The position numbers and the translations under genes are program-made. A stretch of DNA of 45,738 nt, from the NCBI GenBank assembly GCA_947482125.1, contig CANKIV010000002.1, positions 1 to 45,738 on the forward strand, written 5' to 3'. Source of the DNA: Alphaproteobacteria bacterium. Its GTDB lineage: Bacteria; Pseudomonadota; Alphaproteobacteria; Micropepsales; Micropepsaceae. Position 1 is the stretch's first letter, and the number at the start of each line of letters is the position of its first letter. The notes below the pieces were generated by a model. It was not told where the DNA came from. It was given only the letters and a program-made list of their open reading frames with translations, and made no database searches. Of this stretch, positions 36,648 through 45,738 are shown in pieces.

Positions 36648-37394
36648 ATGACCTATTCCAGCCGTTTCTGGTTATACGCGCCCTTCGCGCTGGTGCTGGT
36701 TTTGGCCGCCGGGGTGAGCGCGCAATGGTGGCGGGCAGCCGGCGAATTCGAGAAAAAGCTCGCGGCCCTGAAAGGCCATCAGGTCATCCCCGCCGTCACC
36801 ATGGACTGGAAATCGGTCAGCGTGGGCGGCTTCCCCTTCCGCATCGATGCCGATTTCACCCAGATTCAGATCCGGGGCGAAGGCGCCCATGGGCCGTTTG
36901 CCTGGTCATCCGAGAAGTTCGCCCTGCACGCCCTCACCTATGGCCGCAGCAAGATCGTCTATGAAGCGACGGGCCGCCAAAGCCTGGCCTGGACAGGCGC
37001 GAACGGCGCCGGCCACGCCATCCGGTTCCAGGCCGGCAGCCTGCATGCCAGCAGCGTCACTGACGCAAGCGGGTTGGCGCGTTTCGACCTCGACCTGGTC
37101 AATGCTGGCAACAAGGACGTGACCGCCGGGCGGTTCCAGTTCCACATGAAGCGCGACGGCGGCAATCTTGACCTGATGGTGCGCGCCGATTCCGTGACCG
37201 GCTTCGGATCGCCGAAGAAGCTGGTCCAGGCCTATGCCACCCTCAGCAAGGCGGAAATCTATGCGCCACTGCTGCGCGGCGAGATGCCCTGGCCGATGGC
37301 GATGGGGGTGTGGCGCGGCTTTGGCGGCAAGGCGGCGCTGTCGCAGACCGTCGAACCGGACCTGGCGACACAGGCTTTAACCCCGCTCTATTAG
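36648..37394 (+). CDS. DUF2125-family protein
   Basis: N-terminal TM, then MDWKSVSVGGFPFRIDADFTQIQI…; typical DUF2125 pattern. Confidence 0.8.
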   Translation: MTYSSRFWLYAPFALVLVLAAGVSAQWWRAAGEFEKKLAALKGHQVIPAVTMDWKSVSVGGFPFRIDADFTQIQIRGEGAHGPFAWSSEKFALHALTYGRSKIVYEATGRQSLAWTGANGAGHAIRFQAGSLHASSVTDASGLARFDLDLVNAGNKDVTAGRFQFHMKRDGGNLDLMVRADSVTGFGSPKKLVQAYATLSKAEIYAPLLRGEMPWPMAMGVWRGFGGKAALSQTVEPDLATQALTPLY

Positions 37395-38308
37395 GGTTTT
37401 TTCTGGTCGCGGCCGAAATTCGGCGCGGCGCTTTCCTGGCCGATCTCGATGATCGCCTTTCGGATGGCGCGGGTGCGGCTGAAGGTGTCGAACAGAAGCT
37501 CGCCATTGCCTTCGCGGATCGCCCGCTGCAGCTGGCTGAGATCTTCGTTGAAGCGGCCCAGCACTTCCAGCACCGCCTCGCGATTGTTGAGGAAGACGTC
37601 GCGCCACATGGTGGGATCGCTGGCGGCGATGCGGGTGAAATCGCGAAAGCCGCTGGCGGAATATTTGATCACTTCGCCTTCGGTCACCGCTTCCAGGTCA
37701 TGGGCGGTGCCGACAATATTGTAGGCGATCAGGTGCGGCAGGTGCGAGGTGATGGCCAGAACCAGGTCGTGATGCCCGGCTTCCATCTCGTCCACCTGGC
37801 TGCCCAGACATTCCCAGAAGCCGCGCAGCCGCGCCACTGCACCGGCGTCCGCGCCCGGCAGGGGTGTCAGGATCGTCCAGCGGCCATCGAACAGGCTGGC
37901 GAATCCCGCTTCGGGGCCGGAAAATTCGGTGCCGGCGATGGGATGGGCCGGAATGAAATGCACACCCGCCGGCACGAAAGGCCCGACATCGCGCACCACC
38001 GCGCCCTTGACCGAACCCACATCCGACAGGATCGCGCCTGCATCCAGATAGGGCGCGATCGCCTCGGCGACGCGCTTGTAGGCGCCCACAGGCGTGCAGA
38101 GGATCACCAGCCTGGCGCCTTTTACCGCCGCCGCGATGTCATCCGGCACCGTGTCACAAAAACCGATCTTTGCGGCACGGGCCCGCACATCGGCACTGGC
38201 GTCAAAACCGGAGATCTCTTTCGCCAGCTTGCCGCGCCGCGTCGCGTGGGCGATGGACGAGCCGATCAGGCCCAATCCGATAATGGCGATCTTGCTGAAA
38301 GCTTCCAT
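37391..38308 (-). CDS. tyrC: Prephenate/arogenate dehydrogenase
   Basis: IAIIGLGLIGSSIAHATRRGKLAKEISGFD; VGSVKGAVV; HPIAGTEFSGPEAGFASLF. Confidence 0.92.
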   Translation of the reverse strand: MEAFSKIAIIGLGLIGSSIAHATRRGKLAKEISGFDASADVRARAAKIGFCDTVPDDIAAAVKGARLVILCTPVGAYKRVAEAIAPYLDAGAILSDVGSVKGAVVRDVGPFVPAGVHFIPAHPIAGTEFSGPEAGFASLFDGRWTILTPLPGADAGAVARLRGFWECLGSQVDEMEAGHHDLVLAITSHLPHLIAYNIVGTAHDLEAVTEGEVIKYSASGFRDFTRIAASDPTMWRDVFLNNREAVLEVLGRFNEDLSQLQRAIREGNGELLFDTFSRTRAIRKAIIEIGQESAAPNFGRDQKKP

Positions 38309-38312
38309 CTTG

Positions 38313-39413
38313 TTACGCCGCCATGAATTGCTGGATCAGCGACACCGCGAGCCGGTTCTCGTCCTCGGTACCCACCGTCATGCGCAGGCAATCGGGCAAG
38401 CCGTAACTGGCCACACCGCGCAGGATAACCCCGTTCTTGCTCAGGAAGGCGTCGGCATTGACCGCGCTTTTTTCCCCTTGCGGAAAATGGATCAGCACGA
38501 AATTGGCGACACTGTCATCCACCCGAAGACCGGTCCTGCGGATTTCGGCGGTGATCCAGGGCAGCCACTTGTTGTTGTGCTCCACCGCCTTCCAGAAATG
38601 ATCGCGGTCGCGCACGGCGGCGGCGCCTGCCAGCTGCTGCAGCAGCGCGGTGTTGAACGGTCCGCGGATGCGGTTGATCACGTCGCAGATGGCGGCGGAG
38701 GCATACATCCAGCCGATGCGCAGGCCCGCCAGGCCGTAGAGCTTGGAGAAGGTGCGGGTCATCACCACATTGTCGAACTTCGACGCCAGCTCGATGCCCG
38801 CTTCATAATCCTTGGCGGTGACGTATTCGGCATAGGCAGAGTCGATCACCAGCAGCACGCCCCCGGGCAGGCCGGCATGCAACCGCGCCATCTCTTCCCG
38901 GTTCAGGTACGAGCCGGTGGGATTGTTGGGATTGGCGATGTACAGCATTCGCGTTTTGGACGTCACCGCCGCCAGCATGGCATCGACATCCACCTTCAGC
39001 GCCTGGTTGGTGCGCCGCTCCGGTACGATCACCGGCGTGGCGCTGTTGGCCAGGGTGGCGATCTTGTAGACCAGGAAGGCATGCTCGCTGAACACCACCT
39101 CATCGCCGGGCTGCAGATAGGCATTGGCCAGCATGGTGAGCAGTGCGTCGGAACCATCGCCCGAGGTGACGATGCGCGCCGGGTCGAGCTTGTACACTTC
39201 GCCAATGGCTTCGCGCAGCAGCGCCGCAGAGCCTTCCGGATAGAGCGCAACACTGGCCTTGGCCTGGTCCAGCGCCGCCAGCGCCGCCGGGCTGGGACCG
39301 ATGGGGGATTCGTTGGATGACAGCTTGATGACCTTGGCGACGCCGGGCACGGCGGCACGCCCGCCGACATAGGGCGAGATGTCGAGAAGGCCGGGTTTGG
39401 GGGTCGGGTTCAT
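38313..39413 (-). CDS. hisC: Histidinol-phosphate aminotransferase
   Basis: KLSSNESPIGPSPAALAAL; IANPNNPTGSYL; TRTFSKLYGLAGLRIGW. Confidence 0.95.
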   Translation of the reverse strand: MNPTPKPGLLDISPYVGGRAAVPGVAKVIKLSSNESPIGPSPAALAALDQAKASVALYPEGSAALLREAIGEVYKLDPARIVTSGDGSDALLTMLANAYLQPGDEVVFSEHAFLVYKIATLANSATPVIVPERRTNQALKVDVDAMLAAVTSKTRMLYIANPNNPTGSYLNREEMARLHAGLPGGVLLVIDSAYAEYVTAKDYEAGIELASKFDNVVMTRTFSKLYGLAGLRIGWMYASAAICDVINRIRGPFNTALLQQLAGAAAVRDRDHFWKAVEHNNKWLPWITAEIRRTGLRVDDSVANFVLIHFPQGEKSAVNADAFLSKNGVILRGVASYGLPDCLRMTVGTEDENRLAVSLIQQFMAA

Positions 39414-39533
39414 CGTTAAACAGGGGCTCAGAAGGGCGTTGAGCGGCAGCGGGGCCGACCACTTAAAAGGGCCGTATTGATAGGGCGGGATTGCCCCAAA
39501 AGCAAAGCAGACCTGTCATTCGCAGGGCCTTCG

Positions 39534-39562
39534 TTGACTTGCAGGTCCGCCCATCTTAGCTA
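39534..39562 (+). promoter_or_regulatory. Candidate sigma70 promoter of metX (TTGACT-N17-TAGCTA)
   Basis: Well-spaced hexamers; predicted 5' UTR only about 15 nt. Confidence 0.5.
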
Positions 39563-39583
39563 CGCTTTCCCTGAGGATAGGCG

Positions 39584-40738
39584 ATGACCGAGGCTCCCCG
39601 CTTTCTGCGTCCCGTGACGGGCACGGCCAATGTCGGCATGGCGGTCACCTTCGACACGCCGCTGCCCCTGGATTGCGGCCGCAGCCTCGCGCCCTTCACG
39701 GTTGCCTACATGACCTATGGCGCGCTCAACGCCGCCAAGAGCAACGCCATCCTGATCTGCCATGCCCTGACCGGCGACCAGTTTGTCGCCAGCGAGCACC
39801 CACTCACCGGCAAGCCCGGCTGGTGGACCACCATGGTGGGTCCCGGCAAGCCGATCGATACCGACCGCTTCTTCGTGGTCTGCGCCAATGTCATCGGCGG
39901 CTGCATGGGCTCGACCGGCCCGGCGGAAATCGATCCGGCCACCGGCCAGCCCTATGGCCTGAATTTTCCGCTGGTCACCATCCGCGACATGGTGCGGGCG
40001 CAAAAGCGGCTGGTCGAGCATCTGGGAATCGAGAAACTGCTGGCGGTGGTGGGCGGCTCGATGGGCGGGATGCAGGCGCTGCAATGGGCGGCCTCCTATC
40101 CCGACTGCCTGCGCGCCGTGGTGCCGATCGCGTGCGCCGCGCGCCATTCGGCGCAGAACATCGCCTTCCACGAAGTGGGACGCCAGGCGATCATGGCCGA
40201 TCCCGACTGGAAGGGCGGCGAGTATCAGCTGCACGGTACCCGCCCCTCCAAGGGTTTGGCGGTGGCGCGCATGGCGGCGCACATTACTTACGTTTCGGAG
40301 ATGGCGCTGCAGAACAAGTTCGGCCGCGCCCTGCAGAATCGCGAGGCGCTGTCCTTCCAGTTCACGCCCGACTTCCAGATCGAATCCTACCTGCATCACC
40401 AGGGCGCCAGTTTCGTCGACCGGTTCGATGCCAATTCCTATCTCTACATCACCCGCGCCATGGACTATTTCGACCTGGCCGAGGAACATGGCGGGCTGTT
40501 GTCGGAAGTCTTCCGAGTCAATGCGGCGCGTTTCTGCATCGTCTCCTTCAGCAGCGACTGGCTGTTCCCGCCGGTGGAAAACAAGCGCATCGCCCATGCC
40601 CTGAACGCGGTGGCGGCGCAGGTCAGCTTTGTCGAGATCCGCAGCGACAAGGGCCATGACGCCTTCCTGCTGGACGAACCGGAAATGTTCGCCACTGTGC
40701 GCGGCTTCATCAATCACGCCGCGAGCGATCTGACATGA
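39584..40738 (+). CDS. metX: Homoserine O-acetyltransferase
   Basis: [44 protein letters not shown]-terminal [10 protein letters not shown]. Confidence 0.95.
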   Translation: MTEAPRFLRPVTGTANVGMAVTFDTPLPLDCGRSLAPFTVAYMTYGALNAAKSNAILICHALTGDQFVASEHPLTGKPGWWTTMVGPGKPIDTDRFFVVCANVIGGCMGSTGPAEIDPATGQPYGLNFPLVTIRDMVRAQKRLVEHLGIEKLLAVVGGSMGGMQALQWAASYPDCLRAVVPIACAARHSAQNIAFHEVGRQAIMADPDWKGGEYQLHGTRPSKGLAVARMAAHITYVSEMALQNKFGRALQNREALSFQFTPDFQIESYLHHQGASFVDRFDANSYLYITRAMDYFDLAEEHGGLLSEVFRVNAARFCIVSFSSDWLFPPVENKRIAHALNAVAAQVSFVEIRSDKGHDAFLLDEPEMFATVRGFINHAASDLT

Positions 40739-41358
40739 ACGGCTTGCGTCCCGACCTGGCCGCCATTGCCGACATGATCCGCCCCGGTTCGCGGGTGCTG
40801 GATGTCGGCTGCGGCGACGGCGCGCTTTTGGAACATCTGGTGCGCACCAAAAATGTGGATGGCCGCGGCATCGAGATTTCCCAGGCCAATGTGAATGCCT
40901 GCGTGGCGCGGGGCTTGGCCGTGGTGCAGGGCGATGCCGACAGCGACCTGGTGGATTATCCGGCACAGGTGTTCGACGCGGTGATCCTGTCCCAGACCAT
41001 CCAGGCCACGGAAAAGCCCCGCGCGGTTCTGAATCATCTCCTGCGCATCGGCCGGCGCACGGCGGTGTCGCTGCCCAATTTCGGCTATTGGAAAGTGCGG
41101 CTGTCGCTCCTGACCGGCGGGCGCATGCCGCGCACCCCGGCACTGGATTATTCCTGGTCGGAAACCCCCAACATCCATCTGTGCACCCTGGCCGATTTCG
41201 TCGACCTGACCCGCGAATGCGGCGCCACCACGGTCGAGGCCCATGCCCTGAGCGACAAGGGCACCACCACGAGGATCAATCCCGCCCGGCTGACCGACAG
41301 TTACATGGGCCCCAACCTGTTCGCCCAGGGCGCTATTTTCCTTCTGAAGAAAAATTGA
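40735..41358 (+). CDS. metW: Methionine biosynthesis protein MetW
   Basis: [16 protein letters not shown]…[20 protein letters not shown]…; ATGA overlap with metX. Confidence 0.95.
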   Translation: MNGLRPDLAAIADMIRPGSRVLDVGCGDGALLEHLVRTKNVDGRGIEISQANVNACVARGLAVVQGDADSDLVDYPAQVFDAVILSQTIQATEKPRAVLNHLLRIGRRTAVSLPNFGYWKVRLSLLTGGRMPRTPALDYSWSETPNIHLCTLADFVDLTRECGATTVEAHALSDKGTTTRINPARLTDSYMGPNLFAQGAIFLLKKN

Positions 41359-42058
41359 AGTCGGAGGCTGCCTTCAATTCGGCCTTGGCCGCCTGGGGCA
41401 GACCCGGCGTGGCGGCGGCGTAAAGCGACTTGGTCGCCTCAACCACATGCACCCCGCCGATGGCGGGAAAGAGTTTCGCGCCCACTTTTTCCCAGCCCGC
41501 GCCACTGCGGGTGATGGTGGTGAGCGGCGGCGCATACAGCGCCCGCTCCCAGCGGCAAGGCTGGAACAGCGCGCCTTTCAGAATCCCGTCCAGCTCCATT
41601 TTCGAAAAGGGGCGTCCCTGGCCGAAAGGCGAGCGGTCAATCTGCGCCCACAGGCTGGCGCGGTTGGGCGCCACCAGCAGGATGCGCCCCTCCGGCGCCA
41701 GCACCCGCCAAAGCTGGCGCAGCAGCGGCCTGAGGCTTTCGGCGCCTTCCAGCCCATGCACGATCAGGATGCGATCGAAGAAGACGTCGGGAAACGGCAA
41801 GGACTCTTCCTCGCACAACAGGGCGGCATTCCTGCCCTGCGGCCAGGTGATGACACCCAGATGGGACGGCATGGCGGCGATGGCGCGCTCGGCATCGGCG
41901 AAGGCGCGCAGATAGGGAACAGCAAAGCCGTAACCCAGCAACCGGCGGCCTTTCATGTCGGGCCAGAAATTCTTGATCTGGCGCAGGATGGTGCGCCGCG
42001 CCAGCTGCCCCAGCGGGGCATGGTAGAAATCGGCCAGTTCACGCACATCCTGCGGCAT
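41333..42058 (-). CDS. Class I SAM-dependent methyltransferase
   Basis: LLGYGFAVPYLRAF…ILIVHGLEGAESLRPLLRQLWRVLAPEGRILLVAPNRASLWAQIDRSPFGQGRPFS. Confidence 0.85.
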   Translation of the reverse strand: MPQDVRELADFYHAPLGQLARRTILRQIKNFWPDMKGRRLLGYGFAVPYLRAFADAERAIAAMPSHLGVITWPQGRNAALLCEEESLPFPDVFFDRILIVHGLEGAESLRPLLRQLWRVLAPEGRILLVAPNRASLWAQIDRSPFGQGRPFSKMELDGILKGALFQPCRWERALYAPPLTTITRSGAGWEKVGAKLFPAIGGVHVVEATKSLYAAATPGLPQAAKAELKAASDFNFSSEGK

Positions 42059-42136
42059 GGCGCCGATTAAACCCTTTCCCGGCGGTTGTTCATAGATACG
42101 TCTCTGCTAGTCTTCACGCCGCTCAAGGAGACGTGC

Positions 42137-42898
42137 ATGCCCGCCCCGGTCGAAATCGAAGTTGTTTCCTGCCTATCCGACAATTACGCCTATCTGGTGA
42201 AGACGGGCGATGTCTGCGCCGTGGTCGACCCGTCCGAGCCGGAGCCGGTCAAGGCGGCGCTGGCGCGGCGCGGCTGGAAGCTCACCCATATCCTCAACAC
42301 CCACCATCACCTGGACCACACCGGCGGCAATCTGGCGTTGAAGGCGGAAACCGGCGCGGTGGTGGTCGGGCCGGCCAAGGACGCGGCGCGCATTCCCGGC
42401 CTGGACAGCGGCGTGGAGGAAGGTTCGGACTGGGAATTGGGCGGCCACAAGGTGCAGGTGCTGGAAGTGCCGGCCCATACACGCGGCGCCATCACCTTTG
42501 TGATCGACGGCAACGCCTTTACCGGCGACACGCTGTTCACACTGGGCTGCGGGCGATTGTTCGAAGGCGATGCGGCGATGATGTGGAAGAGCCTGTCGAA
42601 GCTGATGCGCCTGCCCGACGACACCAAAATCTGGTGCGGCCATGAATATACCCAGAGCAATGGTCGTTTCGCCCTGACGCTGGAACCCGGCAATCAGGCG
42701 CTGAAGGCGCGCATGAACGAGGTGAATATCGCGCGCGCGGCGGGCGAGCCCACCGTCCCGGCCACGCTAGGACTGGAAAAACAGACCAACCCGTTCCTCA
42801 GGCCGGACTCGGCGGAAATCCGCAAAAGCCTGGGCATGGAAAAGGAAGACACCGTCACGGTGTTCGCCGAAATCCGCGAGCGGAAGAACTCTTTTTAA
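42137..42898 (+). CDS. gloB: Hydroxyacylglutathione hydrolase
   Basis: LSDNYAYLV; THHHLDHTGGN; FTGDTLFTLGCGRLFEG; WCGHEYTQSNGRFA. Confidence 0.96.
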   Translation: MPAPVEIEVVSCLSDNYAYLVKTGDVCAVVDPSEPEPVKAALARRGWKLTHILNTHHHLDHTGGNLALKAETGAVVVGPAKDAARIPGLDSGVEEGSDWELGGHKVQVLEVPAHTRGAITFVIDGNAFTGDTLFTLGCGRLFEGDAAMMWKSLSKLMRLPDDTKIWCGHEYTQSNGRFALTLEPGNQALKARMNEVNIARAAGEPTVPATLGLEKQTNPFLRPDSAEIRKSLGMEKEDTVTVFAEIRERKNSF

Positions 42899-42941
42899 TG
42901 TTCGCGCCGCGATGCCCTGCGGGTTCGCGGCCTCTCCGGGT

Positions 42942-43151
42942 CTAGCGTTCGGCCTTGTCGCTGTCCGAGCTGTCGAACGGCGAGGTGACGATGTCGCCGG
43001 TGGTCGAAACCGCCGAGGCGCCCGTGCGCACCACCGAGCCGCCGACACTGGCGACGGTCGAGACCGCGTCATAGGCCATGCAGCCGGACAACAGGACGGC
43101 CATGGCGGCGAAGACCGCGGCGGTGACCGGAATGCGAAGATCGGAATCCAT
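42942..43151 (-). CDS. Small predicted lipoprotein
   Basis: MDSDLRIPVTAAVFAAMAVLLSGCMAYDAVSTVASVGGSVVRTGASAVSTTGDIV…; lipobox LLSGC. Confidence 0.65.
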   Translation of the reverse strand: MDSDLRIPVTAAVFAAMAVLLSGCMAYDAVSTVASVGGSVVRTGASAVSTTGDIVTSPFDSSDSDKAER

Positions 43152-43225
43152 GAACTGCCCCACTTGCCTTGTTATTTGCAGGCAGCTTAGCTGGTGAAGA
43201 GCCAATAAACCCTAAACGGGGAACC

Positions 43226-43822
43226 ATGTCCGACGCGCTTTTTGTCACCAGACTGCACCGCGGCCGTATCAGCGTGGCACAGGACCTTGAAAAGACCTGC
43301 CTGGGCATAGCCGCCGAGGACAAGGCCGGGCAGCGCTGGGCCAGGGAGCACGGCTATGGCGGCTACACCTCCTATGCCTCGCTGAACGACCTCACCACCC
43401 GCGCCAGCGTCTTCGCGGCCCTGGAAAAGGCCATCGCCAAGCAGGTCGCCGCCTTCGCCCGCGAGCTGCAGTTCGACATGGGCGGGCGCAAGCTTCGCCT
43501 CGACAGTCTCTGGATCAATGTGATGGAAAAGGGCGCCATCCATGCCCCCCATATCCATCCCCATTCGGTGATCAGCGGCACCTATTATGTGACGGTGCCG
43601 CCCAAGTCCGGCGCCATCCGCTTCGAGGACCCGCGCTTGCCGATGCTGATGGCCGCGCCGCCCAAGAAGAAGACGGCGCGCCCGGAAAACCGCAGCTTCG
43701 TGGACGTTAGCCCCAAGCCCGGCATGCTGCTGCTGTGGGAAAGCTGGCTGCGCCATGGCGTCGAGCCCAACGCGGCGCGGGGGCAGCGGATTTCCATCAG
43801 CTTCAACTACCGCGCGGACTGA
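43226..43822 (+). CDS. 2OG-Fe(II) oxygenase-like protein (TIGR02466-like)
   Basis: LRLDSLWINVMEKGAIHAPHIHPHSVISGTYYVTVPPKSGAIRFEDPR; C-terminal LLLWESWLRHGVEPN…RISISFNY. Confidence 0.8.
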   Translation: MSDALFVTRLHRGRISVAQDLEKTCLGIAAEDKAGQRWAREHGYGGYTSYASLNDLTTRASVFAALEKAIAKQVAAFARELQFDMGGRKLRLDSLWINVMEKGAIHAPHIHPHSVISGTYYVTVPPKSGAIRFEDPRLPMLMAAPPKKKTARPENRSFVDVSPKPGMLLLWESWLRHGVEPNAARGQRISISFNYRAD

Positions 43823-43879
43823 TATTCCGCTATCCGCGTCTTTGCCGTTATGATCGGCCCATTCAACGGGGAGGATATC

Positions 43880-44287
43880 ATGGAAATTTTCACCGGTTCG
43901 ATTGAACTTCAGCTTCTGTTCTGGAGCGTGGTGCTGGGCCTGGTCCAGCTGGTCATCGCCACCACCATGGCGACCAAGGACCAGGGCCTGGCGTACAACA
44001 TGTCGGCGCGCGACCTGCCAGCGCCGTCGGTCGGCAAGATCGCCGGGCGCTTCCAGCGCGCCTTCGCCAATTTCCGCGAGACCTTCGTCTATTTCGCCGT
44101 GGCGGTGATGCTGGTCACGGTGCTGGTCAAGGAAAGCGAACTCAGCGCCTGGGGGGCGCATCTCTATTTCTGGTCGCGCCTGCTCTATGTGCCGGTCTAT
44201 GCCGCGGGCATTCCGGTGCTTCGCACCCTGATCTGGACCGTGTCCATCATCGGGCTGGTGCTGGTGCTGCTGTCGATAATTGCCTAG
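43880..44287 (+). CDS. MAPEG-family membrane protein
   Basis: Four TM helices; RFQRAFANFRETFVYFAVAV; YFWSRLLYVPVYAAGIPVLRTLIW. Confidence 0.9.
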   Translation: MEIFTGSIELQLLFWSVVLGLVQLVIATTMATKDQGLAYNMSARDLPAPSVGKIAGRFQRAFANFRETFVYFAVAVMLVTVLVKESELSAWGAHLYFWSRLLYVPVYAAGIPVLRTLIWTVSIIGLVLVLLSIIA

Positions 44288-44299
44288 CCGAGCCGTAAC

Positions 44300-44515
44300 T
44301 CAGCCCTGGCGGCGCCGGATAATGGCGTTCAGCTTGTCGGGCAGATGCGAGACCTGATATTCGCGGTCCCAGGCCATCTTGGCTTCGCTGAGGATTTTTT
44401 CGCGCGCCTCGGGCGGCAGATGCGACCAGGCCGCCATCACGCCGGAACCCAGACGGCGCACCAGGCACTCGTCCTCGGACGGATATTTGAACTGTTTGTC
44501 TTGCACCAAAGCCAT
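44300..44515 (-). CDS. Hypothetical 71-aa protein
   Basis: MALVQDKQFKYPSEDECLVRRLGSGVMAAWSHLPPEAREKILSEAKMAWDREYQVSHLPDKLNAIIRRRQG; the long listed ORF at 44300-45313 is spurious upstream of this start. Confidence 0.65.
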   Translation of the reverse strand: MALVQDKQFKYPSEDECLVRRLGSGVMAAWSHLPPEAREKILSEAKMAWDREYQVSHLPDKLNAIIRRRQG

Positions 44516-44686
44516 GCGCTCGGTCCCTTCCTTCGAATTGTTGATGAGACCGGGCGAAGCGGGAACTTCGCGCGACGGCTTTGGAGCATCGGCGAACCCG
44601 AAGGCCTCGCCGTACGACCATTGAAAAAAGCTCGGGAGCAACAGGCTCAACCCGGCCAAAAGCCTAGACCGGATTGTGACGGTTGG

Positions 44687-44715
44687 GAAAAGAAAAATAC
44701 CGGGCCTAACGGCCC
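44687..44715 (-). terminator. Terminator overlapping the stop codon of the DUF6481-like gene
   Basis: Minus strand GGGCC-GTTA-GGCCC followed by GGTATTTTTCTTTT; TAG stop lies at the loop/3' arm junction. Confidence 0.6.
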
Positions 44716-45095
44716 TTCTTTTTCTGGGCCTTGCGGGCGGCATAGCGCGCGTCGCGCTTGGCCTTCTGTTCCAGTTCCAGGGCCTCCATCGCCGCGACAC
44801 GTTCCTCGTGCTCGCGCTCGGCCTGGGCCTTGGCCTCGATTTCCGCCTGCTTGCGCGCGGCTTCTTCCGCGATGCGGCGCTTTTCCGCCTCGATGGCGGC
44901 CAGGCGCTTTTCCTCGGCGCGCTTGGCGGCGCGTTCCTCGCGCGCGGCGGCGATCGCCTTGCGCTCTTCGGTCTTGGATTCGAAATTGACCTTGGCGGCT
45001 TCGGCACGGAGCTTGGCCTTGGCCAGCATATCGGCGCGCGCCTTGGCGGCGGTATCCATACGGTCGTTGAACTTGGTTTCTTTAAAGCCGGCCAT
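44706..45095 (-). CDS. DUF6481-like charged coiled-coil protein
   Basis: MAGFKETKFNDRMDTAAKARADMLAKAK… followed by Ala/Arg/Glu/Lys repeats. Confidence 0.75.
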   Translation of the reverse strand: MAGFKETKFNDRMDTAAKARADMLAKAKLRAEAAKVNFESKTEERKAIAAAREERAAKRAEEKRLAAIEAEKRRIAEEAARKQAEIEAKAQAEREHEERVAAMEALELEQKAKRDARYAARKAQKKKGR

Positions 45096-45110
45096 ACGTG
45101 ACGTTTTCTC

Positions 45111-45485
45111 TCAGGTTTCCATGATGCGGAGGTTGGGGGCCAGCGGTCGGTTGGCGCCGTCCACCAGCAGCACGCGCGGCTGCCAGACTTTCGCCTCGGC
45201 TTCTTCCATGCGGGCATAGGCGATGATGATGACCAGGTCGTCCTTCTGGGCGAGGCGGGCAGCGGCACCGTTGATGCCGATGGTGCCCGAGCCGGCAGGC
45301 GCGGGAATGGCATAGGTCGTAAAACGGTTGCCGTTGTTGATGTTCAGCACATCGACCTGCTCATGCGGCAAAATCCCGGCGCGTTCCAGCAGCGTGCTGT
45401 CCACGCTGATCGAGCCTTCATAGTGAAGGTCGCACTGGGTCACCGTGGCGCGGTGGATCTTGCCTTTGAGCAGTGTCAGCAGCAT
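45111..45485 (-). CDS. panD: Aspartate 1-decarboxylase
   Basis: [54 protein letters not shown]. Confidence 0.96.
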   Translation of the reverse strand: MLLTLLKGKIHRATVTQCDLHYEGSISVDSTLLERAGILPHEQVDVLNINNGNRFTTYAIPAPAGSGTIGINGAAARLAQKDDLVIIIAYARMEEAEAKVWQPRVLLVDGANRPLAPNLRIMET

Positions 45486-45738
45486 CAGTTGTCCAGGAAC
45501 GACCGCAGTTTGCGCGAGCGCGACGGGTGCTTGAGCTTGCGCAGCGCCTTGGCTTCGATCTGGCGGATGCGCTCGCGGGTGACGCTGAACTGCTGGCCGA
45601 CCTCTTCCAGCGTGTGGTCGGTGTTCATGCCGATGCCAAAGCGCATGCGCAGCACGCGCTCCTCGCGCGGGGTCAGGGTCGCCAGCACGCGGGTGGTGGT
45701 TTCGCGCAGGTTCGCCTGGATGGCGGCATCGATCGGCA
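45485..45738 (-). CDS. rpoD: RNA polymerase sigma factor RpoD, C-terminal part (start outside window)
   Basis: [63 protein letters not shown] region 4. Confidence 0.95.
   Translation of the reverse strand, partial: PIDAAIQANLRETTTRVLATLTPREERVLRMRFGIGMNTDHTLEEVGQQFSVTRERIRQIEAKALRKLKHPSRSRKLRSFLDN

Noticed and set aside
39414-39583. SAM-II-type riboswitch upstream of metX
   Set aside because: The best promoter leaves only about 15 nt of 5' UTR, and I could not find SAM-II-like pseudoknot segments.
39560-41143. 527-aa minus-strand ORF
   Set aside because: Antisense to metX/metW, which have clear family signatures.
44516-45313. N-terminal part of the listed 337-aa minus ORF (44300-45313)
   Set aside because: Out-of-frame reading of DUF6481/panD; Ser/Pro/Arg-rich. 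Only the 71-aa C-terminal part looks coding.

Overview
This 45.7 kb window is a GC-rich, gene-dense chromosomal segment from an alphaproteobacterium. The assignment rests on PhyR/NepR/EcfG, TIGR02302, DUF2125 and an argH-lptM-lysA cluster. Most of it is housekeeping: rsm22, grxD, rpsD, tRNA-Leu(UAA), lpdA, etfBA-hbd, argH-lysA, hpt, ftsEX, nrdJ, tyrC, hisC, metXW, gloB, panD and the 3' end of rpoD. I saw no transposon, prophage or CRISPR array. Two areas stand out. (1) An apparent leader unit at 5.53-5.81 kb lies upstream of a ThDP-dependent acetolactate-synthase-like gene. It has a candidate promoter, a 15-nt uninterrupted complement to the 16S rRNA 3' end acting as an extended Shine-Dalgarno, an unlisted 24-codon GTG ORF (MSHCHDLRTSRTANWMLLVKASAA), a UUCG-capped 13-bp terminator hairpin and a triple short repeat. 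This looks like an undescribed leader-peptide/attenuation element or a small-protein gene. (2) A general-stress-response island spans about 8.6-18 kb (HisKA_2-type kinase, EcfG sigma, NepR, PhyR, a free-standing FATGUY-like receiver and many tiny membrane/stress proteins). It contains two mirror-symmetric GGAAC-N17-GTTCC elements, each in a divergent intergenic region, which read as an EcfG-type promoter on both strands. A classical GGAAC-N17-CGTT site sits upstream of a DUF1328 gene. Family names come from reading the translations; no database search was run.
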